DNA from: CBEULR01 sp965544035
Lineage (GTDB): Bacteria > Bacillota > Desulfotomaculia > Desulfotomaculales > Desulforudaceae
DNA: 33,609 nucleotides
Reading direction: 5' to 3'
Assembly: GCA_965544035.1 (NCBI GenBank)
Contig: CBEULR010000021.1
Location: forward strand, 1 to 33,609
Part shown: positions 1 through 7,251 of the stretch, piece after piece
Layout: each line of letters opens with the position of its first letter
Position numbering within the stretch: the stretch's first letter is position 1
Made by a program: the position numbers and the translations under genes
Notes under the pieces: model-generated
Told to the model about the DNA's origin: nothing
Seen by the model: only the letters and a program-made list of their open reading frames with translations
Databases searched by the model: none

Positions 1-14
1 ACTCTCCATCAAAA
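1..14 (-). rRNA. 5' tip of a 16S rRNA gene, truncated by the window edge
   Basis: Read on the minus strand, the first bases of the window give TTTTGATGGAGAGT, which is how many clostridial 16S genes begin (…GGAGAGTTTGATCCTGGCTCAG). Only about 14 bases are present, so the call rests on this short match plus the context. A boxA-like element and two strong promoters lie upstream in the right orientation at the spacing expected of an rrn leader. The rest of the rRNA operon lies to the left of the window. Confidence 0.65.
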
Positions 15-40
15 CTCAAAAGAACATAACGCCACTGTTC

Positions 41-55
41 AGTTTTCAAAGACCA
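41..55 (-). promoter_or_regulatory. boxA-type antitermination element of the rRNA leader
   Basis: On the minus strand the sequence reads TGGTCTTTGAAAACT, close to the boxA/TCTTTGAAAACT element commonly found just before 16S genes in Firmicutes, where NusB/NusE bind to make polymerase termination-resistant. It lies about 26 bases upstream of the predicted 16S start. Confidence 0.6.
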
Positions 56-62
56 TTTGTGA

Positions 63-164
63 TGTGAGAGGTGGGAGGTCTGAGGTGTGATTCGCGAGGG
101 AATTCGGCAAGCCGAATTCCTTCATCTGGTCCCCACTTCACACTTCTCACTTCTCACTTCTCAG
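63..164. repeat. Nested inverted repeat with a perfect 10-bp palindrome core
   Basis: Bases 99-108 (GGAATTCGGC) and 111-120 are perfect reverse complements with a 2-base gap. Flanking them, a purine-rich GTGAGAGGTGGGAGG-like block (63-90) is imperfectly complementary to a pyrimidine block at about 137-164 containing three copies of CTTCTCA at a 7-base period. The whole could fold into a long imperfect hairpin in the rRNA leader transcript. It may be a small dispersed (REP/MITE-like) element or an rRNA processing structure; the sequence alone does not decide. Confidence 0.5.
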
Positions 165-215
165 GCACTCGTTTCTTGCCCGTCTGCTGTGGACTCGCTA
201 TGAGCCACAGCTATT

Positions 216-245
216 AATATATCACTTTCGCGGCGACTATGTCAA
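216..245 (-). promoter_or_regulatory. rRNA operon promoter, proximal (P2)
   Basis: On the minus strand TTGACA (240-245) is followed after 18 bases by TATATT (216-221). Both hexamers are near consensus for the housekeeping sigma factor. Transcription would start near 209 and run leftward through boxA into 16S, giving a leader of about 195 bases. Confidence 0.7.
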
Positions 246-299
246 TTTGTATTTCTTGGCTGCGTTGGATTTCATTATCCCTTCTTCGCCGCAAGTCTT

Positions 300-328
300 A
301 ATATAGCATGGCCCCGTCCCGTTGTAAA
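300..328 (-). promoter_or_regulatory. rRNA operon promoter, distal (P1)
   Basis: On the minus strand TTTACA (323-328) is followed after 17 bases by TATATT (300-305). The arrangement, a second promoter about 85 bases upstream of the first with the same -10 hexamer, is the usual tandem P1/P2 layout of bacterial rRNA operons. Confidence 0.6.
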
Positions 329-505
329 CCGGAAATAGCCAGATTCAACATAAATAAATGAAGGAAATATCTCGGAATGGCAGCCCGAATTGTCCTGTCC
401 GGCACCGAATTGTCAGTCTTGGCAGATATTTTGCCCTAGCATAATAAAAACATCGAGGGTACAATGGTTGGAGTATAATGAGATACTTCTTAAGGAGGTG
501 CTGTT

Positions 506-730
506 GTGACCCTTGTCGAGCAGGACTTTGAACTCGTGTTGGACAAGTCCAAAGAACTCGTAAAGGTTCTTAGTGAGGAAGCGCAGGAAATCGGTACTAT
601 TGAACGTGCCCGCCTGAAGTTTGAACTCCGGCTTGCTTATAATCTCAGTGCGAGTCTCTGTGCGAATAAGGAGTTGGCTGAAGAATTGCAGGAACTGATC
701 ACCGAATGCGAACTACTCCTCGTCTCGTGA
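506..730 (+). CDS. Orphan 74-residue acidic protein, copy A
   Basis: I do not recognise a named family. The protein is 74 residues, rich in Glu and Leu, predicted largely helical, with no signal peptide or membrane segment. The GTG start is set by a strong ribosome binding site, AAGGAGGTG at 492-500. The same window holds a second copy (7027-7251) of exactly the same length, alignable without gaps, with about 33 identical positions. Shared features are FELRLAYNL in the middle (residues 39-47), a cysteine at residue 52, and an ECE-LL pattern near the C-terminus. The last 18 bases overlap the end of the convergent transporter gene. It sits divergent from an rRNA operon. Two conserved cysteines (52 and 68) could be a metal or redox site, but that is speculation. 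Confidence 0.7.
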   Translation: MTLVEQDFELVLDKSKELVKVLSEEAQEIGTIERARLKFELRLAYNLSASLCANKELAEELQELITECELLLVS

Positions 731-1894
731 AGTCCTTCTGCTTTGGGGCTGCGCAGCACGTGTCGACATAATGATTCCCAGAACAACAACAACTACTCCC
801 GCAACCATGAAAGTATAACCGATTCCCAGTACGGCGGCCAGAACTCCGAATACAAATACGCCGCAAGTTATCCCTACGTCGAGGGAGTTTTCGTAGAGGC
901 TCAGGGCTGATGCCCTGAGCCTCTCCTCAGTCCTGTCTATGATCCACGCCACGATTGTCGTGACTGCGGCGGCATAACCCATCCCGGTCAGCGCCGCGCT
1001 TACCCAGAGAAACGGCCACGTTCCGAGCAGACCCGTCACCAGAGTGCCAAGACCGAACAGGAAAATAGCCGGCTTAACAACCCTTGCTCGTCCGTGTACA
1101 TCGGAAAGACGCCCGGCACAAACCCCGACCAGGGCACCCGCCGCTGCAAACACGGTGAAGTACATCCCATAATTCTCGATACCCAGTTCAAGCCCCAACA
1201 TCGGCACAAAAGTTAATAGCGAACCGTAGGCAATACCCACTGCAAGCGTGATGTAGAAGAACGGGTTTAAGGTACGGTCTCTTAACACCTCGCCAAACAA
1301 CCGCAACTGCTTTTCGCGCGACCGTTTGTGTTTGGGCTCTTTGATGAGCAACAAGGGCGCCAAACCCAGCAATCCGATCAGCGCCAAGGAGACAAACAGG
1401 GTCTGATAATCGTATGCTTCAACGGCCCACACGGCAGCAGGCGGTCCGATCATCAGGGCCGTAATGATTATTAAACGCAGTGCGCCCAGTACGGTACCCC
1501 GGTGCTCTGCCGGAGAAATATCGGCAAGAAGGGCGTTTGCGGAAAACGGGTAGAGTGCCAGACCCAACCCCTGAAATACACGCGACAAGGTTATTGTGAA
1601 CACCGAATCATCACAGAGCAACCCGACGGGTGCCAGGCCCAAGGCGGCGCCGGCAAGAACGAGGGACAGTTTCCGTCTTTGGTCAACCAGTGGGGTAAGC
1701 ACGAAGCGCAATATGACGGCCGCACCGGCAAACACGGTGTTCTGCGTGGCTGCGAACATTTCACTAAATCCAGATTCGATTAAATATGCCGGAATGGCAA
1801 TGAACGCCAAGTGCAGATTGGCGAATGCGGCTAACGAGGCCAGCAAAACAAATGTGATTTTCACATACAATTGCCGTTTACCTTCTCCGATCAT
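713..1894 (-). CDS. Major facilitator superfamily (MFS) transporter
   Basis: A 393-residue hydrophobic protein with about twelve membrane segments in two halves separated by a charged cytoplasmic loop (KEPKHKRSREKQ, near residue 190), the normal MFS layout and length. The loop after segment 2 contains a weak form of the MFS signature (TPLVDQRRK, residues about 66-74) and the second half repeats it as GRLSDVHGRARV. It probably exports small molecules by proton antiport; substrate cannot be read. The ATG used here has no convincing ribosome binding site. GGAGAAGG at 1881-1888 sits inside the reading frame and would better serve a TTG at 1870, which would remove eight N-terminal residues. The 3' end overlaps the orphan gene on the other strand. 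Confidence 0.85.
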   Translation of the reverse strand: MIGEGKRQLYVKITFVLLASLAAFANLHLAFIAIPAYLIESGFSEMFAATQNTVFAGAAVILRFVLTPLVDQRRKLSLVLAGAALGLAPVGLLCDDSVFTITLSRVFQGLGLALYPFSANALLADISPAEHRGTVLGALRLIIITALMIGPPAAVWAVEAYDYQTLFVSLALIGLLGLAPLLLIKEPKHKRSREKQLRLFGEVLRDRTLNPFFYITLAVGIAYGSLLTFVPMLGLELGIENYGMYFTVFAAAGALVGVCAGRLSDVHGRARVVKPAIFLFGLGTLVTGLLGTWPFLWVSAALTGMGYAAAVTTIVAWIIDRTEERLRASALSLYENSLDVGITCGVFVFGVLAAVLGIGYTFMVAGVVVVVLGIIMSTRAAQPQSRRTSRDEE

Positions 1895-2090
1895 GGTTGT
1901 CTAGAGTTCTCAGGGCTGCACCTATTATATCAGTCATTTCGATTTTCAGCGACCAGTTTCATAAGCCTGGTCATAACTTTCTGAATACTGGAACTTTCTC
2001 CCGTTTAAGAGGGATTTGTGAAAATATGGTGTATAGAATGACAATCGAACTCAATCGGTTATCCAGCAACAGAACAAAGGAGGGAATTGC

Positions 2091-3089
2091 ATGACTATTC
2101 GTGTCGGTATTAGCGGTTTTGGGCGCATCGGACGGTGTATTTTCCGCATCGCCCGCAGGCGCCCGGATATTGAGATTGTTGCCGTGAACGACTTGGGCGG
2201 CACAGAAACATTGGCCCATTTGCTGCGTTATGATTCCGCTCACGGCAATCTTCGCGGGACGGTTCACACCGTCGGGGATACAATGGTTGTCGATGGTAAA
2301 GAAGTCGCCTTACTCAAATACGCGGAACCTGCGGATATACCGTGGAAGGCATACGGGGTAGATGTGGTTGTTGAGGCGACAGGTAAGTTCAGAAAGTATG
2401 ATCAAGCGAGGGAGCACCTGAAGGCGGGTGCGAGAAAGGTCGTTGTCACCGCACCCATCAAAGGCGGCGGCAAGACCATCGTCCTTGGAGTGAATAACGA
2501 GGATTATGACCCGGATAATGATGACGTTGTGTCGTGCGCGTCCTGTACGACTAATTGTATGGCGCCGATAACAAAGGTTCTTGGATCCAAGTACGGCATC
2601 GTTTCCGGCCTAATCTCCACAGTACACGCTTATACCAACGACCAGCGCCTGCTGGATTCAGCGCACAGTGATCCACGACGCGCCCGAGCCGCCGCTCTGT
2701 CGATTGTTCCGACAACCACCGGCGCCGCCAAAACGGTTGGTGTCGTCTCACCCGAATTCAAGGGGCTTTTCGATGGACTGGCCTTTAGGGTGCCGGTTCC
2801 AGTAGTGTCGGTTCTAGACCTCGTTGTGCAGTTGGAAGCCCCTGTCTCACCGCAGGAAGCAAATCAACTCTTGAAGGATGCCGCCGCCGGTTCGCTCAAG
2901 GGAATCCTGGATTATACGGAGTCGCCCGTGGTGTCCTGCGATATTGTCGGCAATCCTCACTCTTCAATTGTGGACGGTTTGCTTACGATGAGCGTCGGAA
3001 ACCTCCTCAAAATCGTTTCCTGGTATGACAACGAGTGGGGCTATGCTACAAGAGTGACCGATCTGGTCGAGCTCGTCGGCCGCAACTAG
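2091..3089 (+). CDS. gap: Type I glyceraldehyde-3-phosphate dehydrogenase
   Basis: Catalyses the reversible oxidative phosphorylation of glyceraldehyde-3-phosphate to 1,3-bisphosphoglycerate with NAD(P), a central step of glycolysis/gluconeogenesis in the cytoplasm. Length (332) is standard. The Rossmann motif GFGRIGR (residues 9-15), the acidic residue D34 that contacts the adenosine ribose, the catalytic SCTTNC with C152, and the partner H179 are all present, as is the C-terminal WYDNEWGY. The ATG is preceded by AAAGGAGGG. The usual neighbours (cggR, pgk, tpi, eno) are absent and a hairpin follows directly, so it is monocistronic. At residues 190-192 it reads SAH where strictly NAD-dependent enzymes usually have LPH, so coenzyme use may be relaxed or NADP-directed (inference). 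Confidence 0.95.
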   Translation: MTIRVGISGFGRIGRCIFRIARRRPDIEIVAVNDLGGTETLAHLLRYDSAHGNLRGTVHTVGDTMVVDGKEVALLKYAEPADIPWKAYGVDVVVEATGKFRKYDQAREHLKAGARKVVVTAPIKGGGKTIVLGVNNEDYDPDNDDVVSCASCTTNCMAPITKVLGSKYGIVSGLISTVHAYTNDQRLLDSAHSDPRRARAAALSIVPTTTGAAKTVGVVSPEFKGLFDGLAFRVPVPVVSVLDLVVQLEAPVSPQEANQLLKDAAAGSLKGILDYTESPVVSCDIVGNPHSSIVDGLLTMSVGNLLKIVSWYDNEWGYATRVTDLVELVGRN

Positions 3090-3102
3090 ATCACAACCTT
3101 CT

Positions 3103-3149
3103 ATTGCCGAAGAGGAGTCTAGTGGGAAAACCGGCTTCTCTTCGGCAAT
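3103..3149. terminator. Hairpin between convergent gap and spoIID-like genes
   Basis: A perfect 12-bp stem (3103-3114 with 3138-3149; ATTGCCGAAGAG), extendable to 15 bp with a G-U pair, encloses a loop of about 17 to 23 bases. It lies 13 bases after the gap stop and 18 bases after the stop of the opposing gene, so it can serve both. Neither side has a strong run of U, so efficiency is uncertain. Confidence 0.6.
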
Positions 3150-3167
3150 TCCATTATTACTACTTGT

Positions 3168-4115
3168 CTATTCCCACATCTTCACGATCCGGACATCCTT
3201 AAAGTAGTACTGAATGATTTCCTCCGGAGTACGTCCGTCTTTGGCCATCTGGTAGGCACCCCACTGGCTCATGCCGACACCGTGACCGTAACCTTCCCCC
3301 GAAATTGTAATCTGATCACCGTTTACCTCTACGGAACTCAGTTTTGTCGATTTCATCTCTGTACTCCCCAACGCGATCCGAAAATCGGCGCCCGCCACCA
3401 CGGCATCGCCGATCCGTAACCTTACAGCACGGCCCGAAGGACCGCGCTCGATAATCTCGATCTTTTCAAAGTTCCCCGGGTTAACTCCAAGTTGGTTCAG
3501 TGCTTCAACCACCTGCTGCCTGGTAAAGGTGGCCGTCCACCGGGCGTCCTCGGGCGGCGCATCCGGAGAATCAGGCGATTCAACAACCTTGATATACCCA
3601 GGTTCGCGATCTTTCCAGGCCAGGCCTTCCTTTGCCGTGGCCGTTTGTCCGCCGGCATGGGCGTGAAACCAAGCGTTGATGAAATCATTGTTGTGAACCA
3701 CAACCTGTCCGCGAGTACGCCTGACTGCTTCCCTTATGCGATCGTTGATTCCCTCGGCATTCCATGCCTGGGCTTCTTCGATGTCCGTCGAGATATGTGC
3801 ACCCTCGTAGCGTGATTCCTTTTCCTGTACAAACTTCAACGCGAATGTGCGCGCCAGAATGGCCTGCGCCGCCAGAGAGTTCTCCGGCCAATCCGTGTGC
3901 ATCTCCCCGGCCAGTACCCCGGCCACATAGTCTTCAAATCTATACTCCCGCATCTCTTCGTCGTCAACCACATATACGTTGAGCACCGGCTCTTGGTTTT
4001 CCCCACTGTCAATCTCCCGCGGAATCGCGGGTTTTCGCTGTCCCGCCTGAGGGCACCCCGCCAGAGCGATCAGCAGGGCGATAATCAAGGTCACTCCTAA
4101 GCCCTTTTTCAACAT
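3168..4115 (-). CDS. SpoIID/LytB-family lipoprotein (peptidoglycan lytic transglycosylase)
   Basis: The 315-residue protein begins with a lipoprotein signal (LIALAGC, lipidation cysteine C21) and carries a SpoIID domain. Diagnostic stretches are EDYVAGVLAGEM (residues 61-72; E71 matches the catalytic glutamate of SpoIID), the AAQAILARTFAL helix, and the C-terminal GYGHGVGMSQWGAY. SpoIID cleaves glycan strands stripped of stem peptides during forespore engulfment, working with SpoIIM and SpoIIP. SpoIID proper is anchored by a transmembrane helix and usually sits beside spoIIID or murA. The lipobox and isolated location suggest a SpoIID-like paralogue (for example LytB-like or a spore-cortex enzyme), so I give no symbol. 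The ATG has a moderate GGGATG site upstream. Confidence 0.88.
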   Translation of the reverse strand: MLKKGLGVTLIIALLIALAGCPQAGQRKPAIPREIDSGENQEPVLNVYVVDDEEMREYRFEDYVAGVLAGEMHTDWPENSLAAQAILARTFALKFVQEKESRYEGAHISTDIEEAQAWNAEGINDRIREAVRRTRGQVVVHNNDFINAWFHAHAGGQTATAKEGLAWKDREPGYIKVVESPDSPDAPPEDARWTATFTRQQVVEALNQLGVNPGNFEKIEIIERGPSGRAVRLRIGDAVVAGADFRIALGSTEMKSTKLSSVEVNGDQITISGEGYGHGVGMSQWGAYQMAKDGRTPEEIIQYYFKDVRIVKMWE

Positions 4116-4196
4116 TATCCATCATCCCTTTTTCGGCTTTTGTCCATATTATTGTTAGGCCAAGTCCATATTAGTAAGGCCAATGTTTGGCAAGAC

Positions 4197-4227
4197 AAAA
4201 AAATCGAGCCCTGTTGCCAAGGCTCAA
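4197..4227 (-). terminator. Rho-independent terminator of the 102-residue orphan gene
   Basis: On the minus strand GAGCC (4221-4225) pairs with GGCTC (4206-4210) around a 10-base loop and is followed by a run of seven T (4197-4203). The TGA stop of the gene at 4224-4226 lies inside the hairpin stem, so gene end and terminator are fused. Confidence 0.7.
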
Positions 4228-4532
4228 CTTAGCGTGGGTTGGGGCGAATCGAGTCGATTAATGAAGTACGCGAAATCATTTGCAGTCAGCCGATCACCCT
4301 CTTCATCCTCGGTTACGATGCGGCTAAGCACGTCGAACATCACGTCGGCTTGCTCATCATCCAGGTCCTCAATGTAATCCTCCTCGGTAAACTTGGTCAG
4401 AGCCCAGCCCACAAGTTCATCGTAGGAGACGTAACCGTACAAATGCAATTTGATCATGCCGGTTACAACATCGGCCGTAAGCACTTCTCCTCTCCCCTTC
4501 CGCCGTGCCGTCTCTAGTTTCTTAAGCACCAT
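4224..4532 (-). CDS. Hypothetical acidic protein (up to 102 residues)
   Basis: I do not recognise the family. A basic N-terminus (LKKLETARRKGRGE) precedes a helical acidic body with YVSYDELVGWALTKF and an EDLDDEQADVMFDVL segment; there is no signal peptide, membrane segment or cysteine. The ATG at 4532 has no clear ribosome binding site. The purine run GGGGAGAGGAG inside the frame would fit a GTG at residue 17 (position 4484), giving an 86-residue protein that drops the basic tail; I cannot decide between them. A terminator overlapping the stop codon supports this being a real, separately transcribed gene. The neighbours are the SpoIID-like gene downstream and a decayed DUF1287 gene upstream, which give no functional clue. 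Confidence 0.55.
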   Translation of the reverse strand: MVLKKLETARRKGRGEVLTADVVTGMIKLHLYGYVSYDELVGWALTKFTEEDYIEDLDDEQADVMFDVLSRIVTEDEEGDRLTANDFAYFINRLDSPQPTLS

Positions 4533-4623
4533 TTAAGCACTATTATGCGGCGAAAGGACGCAGATCACGCTGGTGACTAATTGCCACTTAACCGAAAACG
4601 CTTGATTAACAGGCTGTCGGCAG

Positions 4624-5297
4624 TTATTGACACACACTTCTTTCGTCAATTGACCAACTTGGAAAACGGAAATGATGTGCGACCTCCCCGGCCCACGTCA
4701 GCAGTGCACTGTTTTCACTGGCACAGGGCCCGGAATTGTGAATAACTAGAGGCACGCCGTCCGTTCGGCGCTGATCCGACACCAATCCGATATGCTCAGG
4801 ATTCTCCTAGACCACAATGTCCCCGGGCTGCCATTGTTGAGATTCTCAGGATCTCCGGGAATAACATCGGTCGTGAGCTCAAGCCCGTATTTCTTAAAGA
4901 ACACTGCCAAATTCGAGACACGTCTAAAATCAGTATTCGGATCAGGTGCCGAACCCACACGCGGATAGTCACCGGTATACTTGGCAATATCCTCATCGAT
5001 TAAGGCTTTCAGGTCAATTCCCGCACCCCGGAGGGCAATCCAGATGATGTCCGTGCACGCTACGTGTCCCTCCGGAGGATACCCTCCTTCATAATAACTG
5101 GCATCATACCGGGTACCTTTAGCAACCTCAGACCTCGCCGCCTCAACCATATCCAGAGAATCCGGCTTCCCGTTTCCGTTGCCGTCGACCGGATTAAAGC
5201 AATTCGGCACCTCGGTTACACGCAGGCACGTCATTGATCCGATCGGTACCACTGTAAGGGATAATACGACCGCCAGCCAAGATAAGGTTTTCCTCAT
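4624..5297 (-). pseudogene. Decayed DUF1287 family protein gene
   Basis: The open part (ATG at 5297 after GGGAAGGG) encodes a signal-peptide-like N-terminus, then VEAARSEVAKGTRYDASY, CTDIIWIALRGAGIDL and RRVSNLAVFF, the hallmark segments of DUF1287, a family of exported proteins related in fold to NlpC/P60-like enzymes. The expected PGDIVxW…HIGxVSD…PLVIHN tail is out of frame. After a run of four G (4821-4824 on the plus strand as C) the frame shifts, and the shifted frame reads GDIVV, a TAG stop (4807-4809), then ENPEHIGLVSD and DGVPLVIHNSGP to a TAA at 4624-4626. One lost base plus one nonsense codon therefore inactivate it. Without repair the frame ends at 4746. An upstream ATG at 5342 also exists but lacks the binding site. 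Confidence 0.8.
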
Positions 5298-5482
5298 TCT
5301 TTTACCCTTCCCCATTGAAAAGGACATGTTCTTCAGCAGCATCGGAAAGCCTTCATAAGTACTTCAATACAGGAAATCTAAATCGACTTTGCTCTCGTCT
5401 ATTTCTTAAGAGGCCGGCACACCCACCTCAATCCAAAAGGGTTTTTACTTTTCAACAAGAACTCTCTTCTTAGGTGGGTAAT

Positions 5483-6040
5483 ATGAACGATAAACGTCGA
5501 AATAAACGTGACGGGCCTTTGAACAACCGCCTGGAGAACCTGTTTAGCCGGTATTATCAATCGGTTTACAAGGCTGCCTACTTCATTGCCGGGGATCGGT
5601 CCCTAGCCGAAGATGCCGCCCAGGAAACGTTCGTAAAGGCGTATCACAAACTTGATCAGTTGCGAGATCAAGACAAGGCGGAGGCCTGGCTGACCAGAAT
5701 TGCGATGAACTCGGCCCGTGATCTGTTACGCCGCCGAAAGCGCGTGGCAGTTCCTCTGGAAATGGATCTTCCGGATAATGAGGGTCCAAACAGCCCTGAA
5801 CGTGCACTTCTCGCGGCGGAGGAGCGGGAGACTGTTCTCGCCGCCGTGCTCGATCTCCGGGGGGAATATCAGGATGTTATCTACTTGAAATACTATCGTG
5901 GTCTTACAACAAAACAGATCAGTACGTTCCTCGATATTCCGGAGGGAACCGTCAAGACCAGGTTGCGGAAGGCGCGGTCCATCATTGCGTCCAAGTTTGC
6001 GGCAACCGAAAACAGCAGCATTTCAGGGCAAGGAGGGTAG
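5483..6040 (+). CDS. ECF-type RNA polymerase sigma-70 factor
   Basis: A 185-residue sigma factor holding only regions 2 and 4. Region 2 (about residues 18-85) contains LFSRYYQSVYKAAY, the core-binding AEDAAQETFVKAY and the DNA-melting segment around AWLTRIAMNSARDLLRRRKR. Region 4 (about 120-170) contains YQDVIYLKYYRGLTTKQIS and the recognition helix IPEGTVKTRLRKAR. It would direct core polymerase to a small regulon, probably an envelope-stress or surface-signal response. The ATG at 5483 is chosen because AGGTGGG lies just upstream; a GTG nine bases earlier is inside that site. The stop is directly followed by the ATG of the next gene, whose ribosome binding site (AAGGAGGG) is within this gene's end, so the two are translationally coupled. 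Confidence 0.9.
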   Translation: MNDKRRNKRDGPLNNRLENLFSRYYQSVYKAAYFIAGDRSLAEDAAQETFVKAYHKLDQLRDQDKAEAWLTRIAMNSARDLLRRRKRVAVPLEMDLPDNEGPNSPERALLAAEERETVLAAVLDLRGEYQDVIYLKYYRGLTTKQISTFLDIPEGTVKTRLRKARSIIASKFAATENSSISGQGG

Positions 6041-7030
6041 ATGATGTCATCCAATGCGGAAAAACACATTGATGAGTTAATTCGGAAGGCTGTAACAGAA
6101 CACATGCAGAATGCCGGCGAACCTCGGCCCGATGTTTTGTGGGCCGGGATCCAAAGAGAAATCGCCGCACAGAAGAAAACAGGATCCTGCAGATCCCTGT
6201 TAACTCGTTTTGTGCTGCCCAAATTGCACTTTGCGGGTGCAGCTGCCGTTGTTGCGTGCCTCCTCATGGCGGCCGTATTTTTCCCGGAACAGTTGACCGC
6301 TCTTGGCAAGCGCTTCTTCCACGCTGCTCAAGTGGCTCAGGAAACGGATGGCGGCACGGCGAATATTGCTGCCGGTCCCTATCCGCAGGAGGATATGCAA
6401 GCCCTCTCCGCACCCGATGCACCCCCGCCGGCATTGGATGATAGGGTCCGGTCTGCGGAACTTCCTATTACGAAAACCCCGCAGTCCGAGACACCGGAAG
6501 CGTTGGTCTCCGAGGATGCCGGTGTGAGCGACCTAATCGCAGCCCGGGTCGCCCCGGAAGGAGAACTACACCAGGAAGATAGTCAGCCCCAGCTTTTTTC
6601 AGTATCTCTGCCTGAGAGTAATAAGGAACTGACCCTCCAGGACGTACAACATATGGCTCCCTTTCCGGTCCGGTATCCGGCCTACATTCCACCCGGGTTC
6701 ACAGAAGAAGGCATCACCTACCAGCCCTTGTCCGCGCAGGACGGAGAAGTGGTGATCACATTTGCCGGCGGGCAGGACAATCAAGCGGTCATCCGCTTCG
6801 TCCAGATGAGTCTGGTGGATGGTTACGGTTCGGACCGGGGATTCGACCCCGAGCGAACAACAACCCAAGATGTACAAATCAACGGCAATGACGGGACACT
6901 ATTGATAACCGAAACCAGGGATAGGCTGTGGAGCGACCTGAGCTGGTTTGAGGATGATATGGTCTACAAGATGCACGGTGATGTTGAACCGGAGGAGATC
7001 ATCAAAATGGCTGAATCTCTTCAGCCTTAA
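6041..7030 (+). CDS. Membrane-anchored anti-sigma-like protein with C-terminal DUF4367 domain
   Basis: A 329-residue protein coupled to the ECF sigma gene. A charged cytoplasmic N-terminus (residues 1-62, with EKHIDELIRKAV) precedes one membrane helix (about 64-85, AGAAAVVACLLMAAVFF). An extracytoplasmic Pro/Ala/Glu-rich linker follows, then from about residue 195 a DUF4367-type domain (PVRYPAYIPPGFTEEGITY…, ending in EEIIKMAESL). By position and topology it should hold the sigma factor inactive until an outside signal reaches the DUF4367 domain (inference). No zinc-binding HxxxCxxC anti-sigma motif is visible in the N-terminus, so the binding mode is not the common ZAS type. Its stop overlaps the stop of the convergent gene by three bases. 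Confidence 0.8.
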   Translation: MMSSNAEKHIDELIRKAVTEHMQNAGEPRPDVLWAGIQREIAAQKKTGSCRSLLTRFVLPKLHFAGAAAVVACLLMAAVFFPEQLTALGKRFFHAAQVAQETDGGTANIAAGPYPQEDMQALSAPDAPPPALDDRVRSAELPITKTPQSETPEALVSEDAGVSDLIAARVAPEGELHQEDSQPQLFSVSLPESNKELTLQDVQHMAPFPVRYPAYIPPGFTEEGITYQPLSAQDGEVVITFAGGQDNQAVIRFVQMSLVDGYGSDRGFDPERTTTQDVQINGNDGTLLITETRDRLWSDLSWFEDDMVYKMHGDVEPEEIIKMAESLQP

Positions 7031-7251
7031 GCGTTAAGCAGATCTTCGCATTCGGCGATTATTTTCAGAAGCTCCCGGGAGATTACTTCATTCCGGCACC
7101 GCCGAACGGTCAGATTATAAGCCAACCGGAGTTCGAAAGCTACTTTCGCCCGGTCATCAGGACACAATAACTCGGCTTCTTCCAGCAACCGGCTCCTAAG
7201 GTTTTTTGAGTGGTCGATCAAGACTTCGAAGCAGCGTTCGGGATTGGACAT
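7027..7251 (-). CDS. Orphan 74-residue acidic protein, copy B
   Basis: Second member of the small family represented by 506-730. The frame is open further upstream to an ATG at 7299, but the ATG at 7251 is chosen because AGGTTGTT precedes it and because it gives exactly 74 residues, which then align end to end and without gaps with copy A. Conserved positions include FELRLAYNL (39-47), C52, N54, and I-ECE-LL at the C-terminus; copy B has extra cysteines at residues 7 and 30. No signal peptide or membrane helix. It lies tail to tail with the anti-sigma-like gene with overlapping stop codons. Function unknown; a helical regulatory or adaptor protein is possible but unsupported. Confidence 0.7.
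   Translation of the reverse strand: MSNPERCFEVLIDHSKNLRSRLLEEAELLCPDDRAKVAFELRLAYNLTVRRCRNEVISRELLKIIAECEDLLNA

Noticed and set aside
137..164. Possible CRISPR-like short repeats (CTTCTCA units)
   Set aside because: Units are seven bases, contiguous and without spacers; they form one arm of an inverted repeat.
474..479. TATAAT before the 74-residue gene as a promoter
   Set aside because: No acceptable -35 hexamer at 16-18 bases and no TG extension; kept only as context for the repeat finding.
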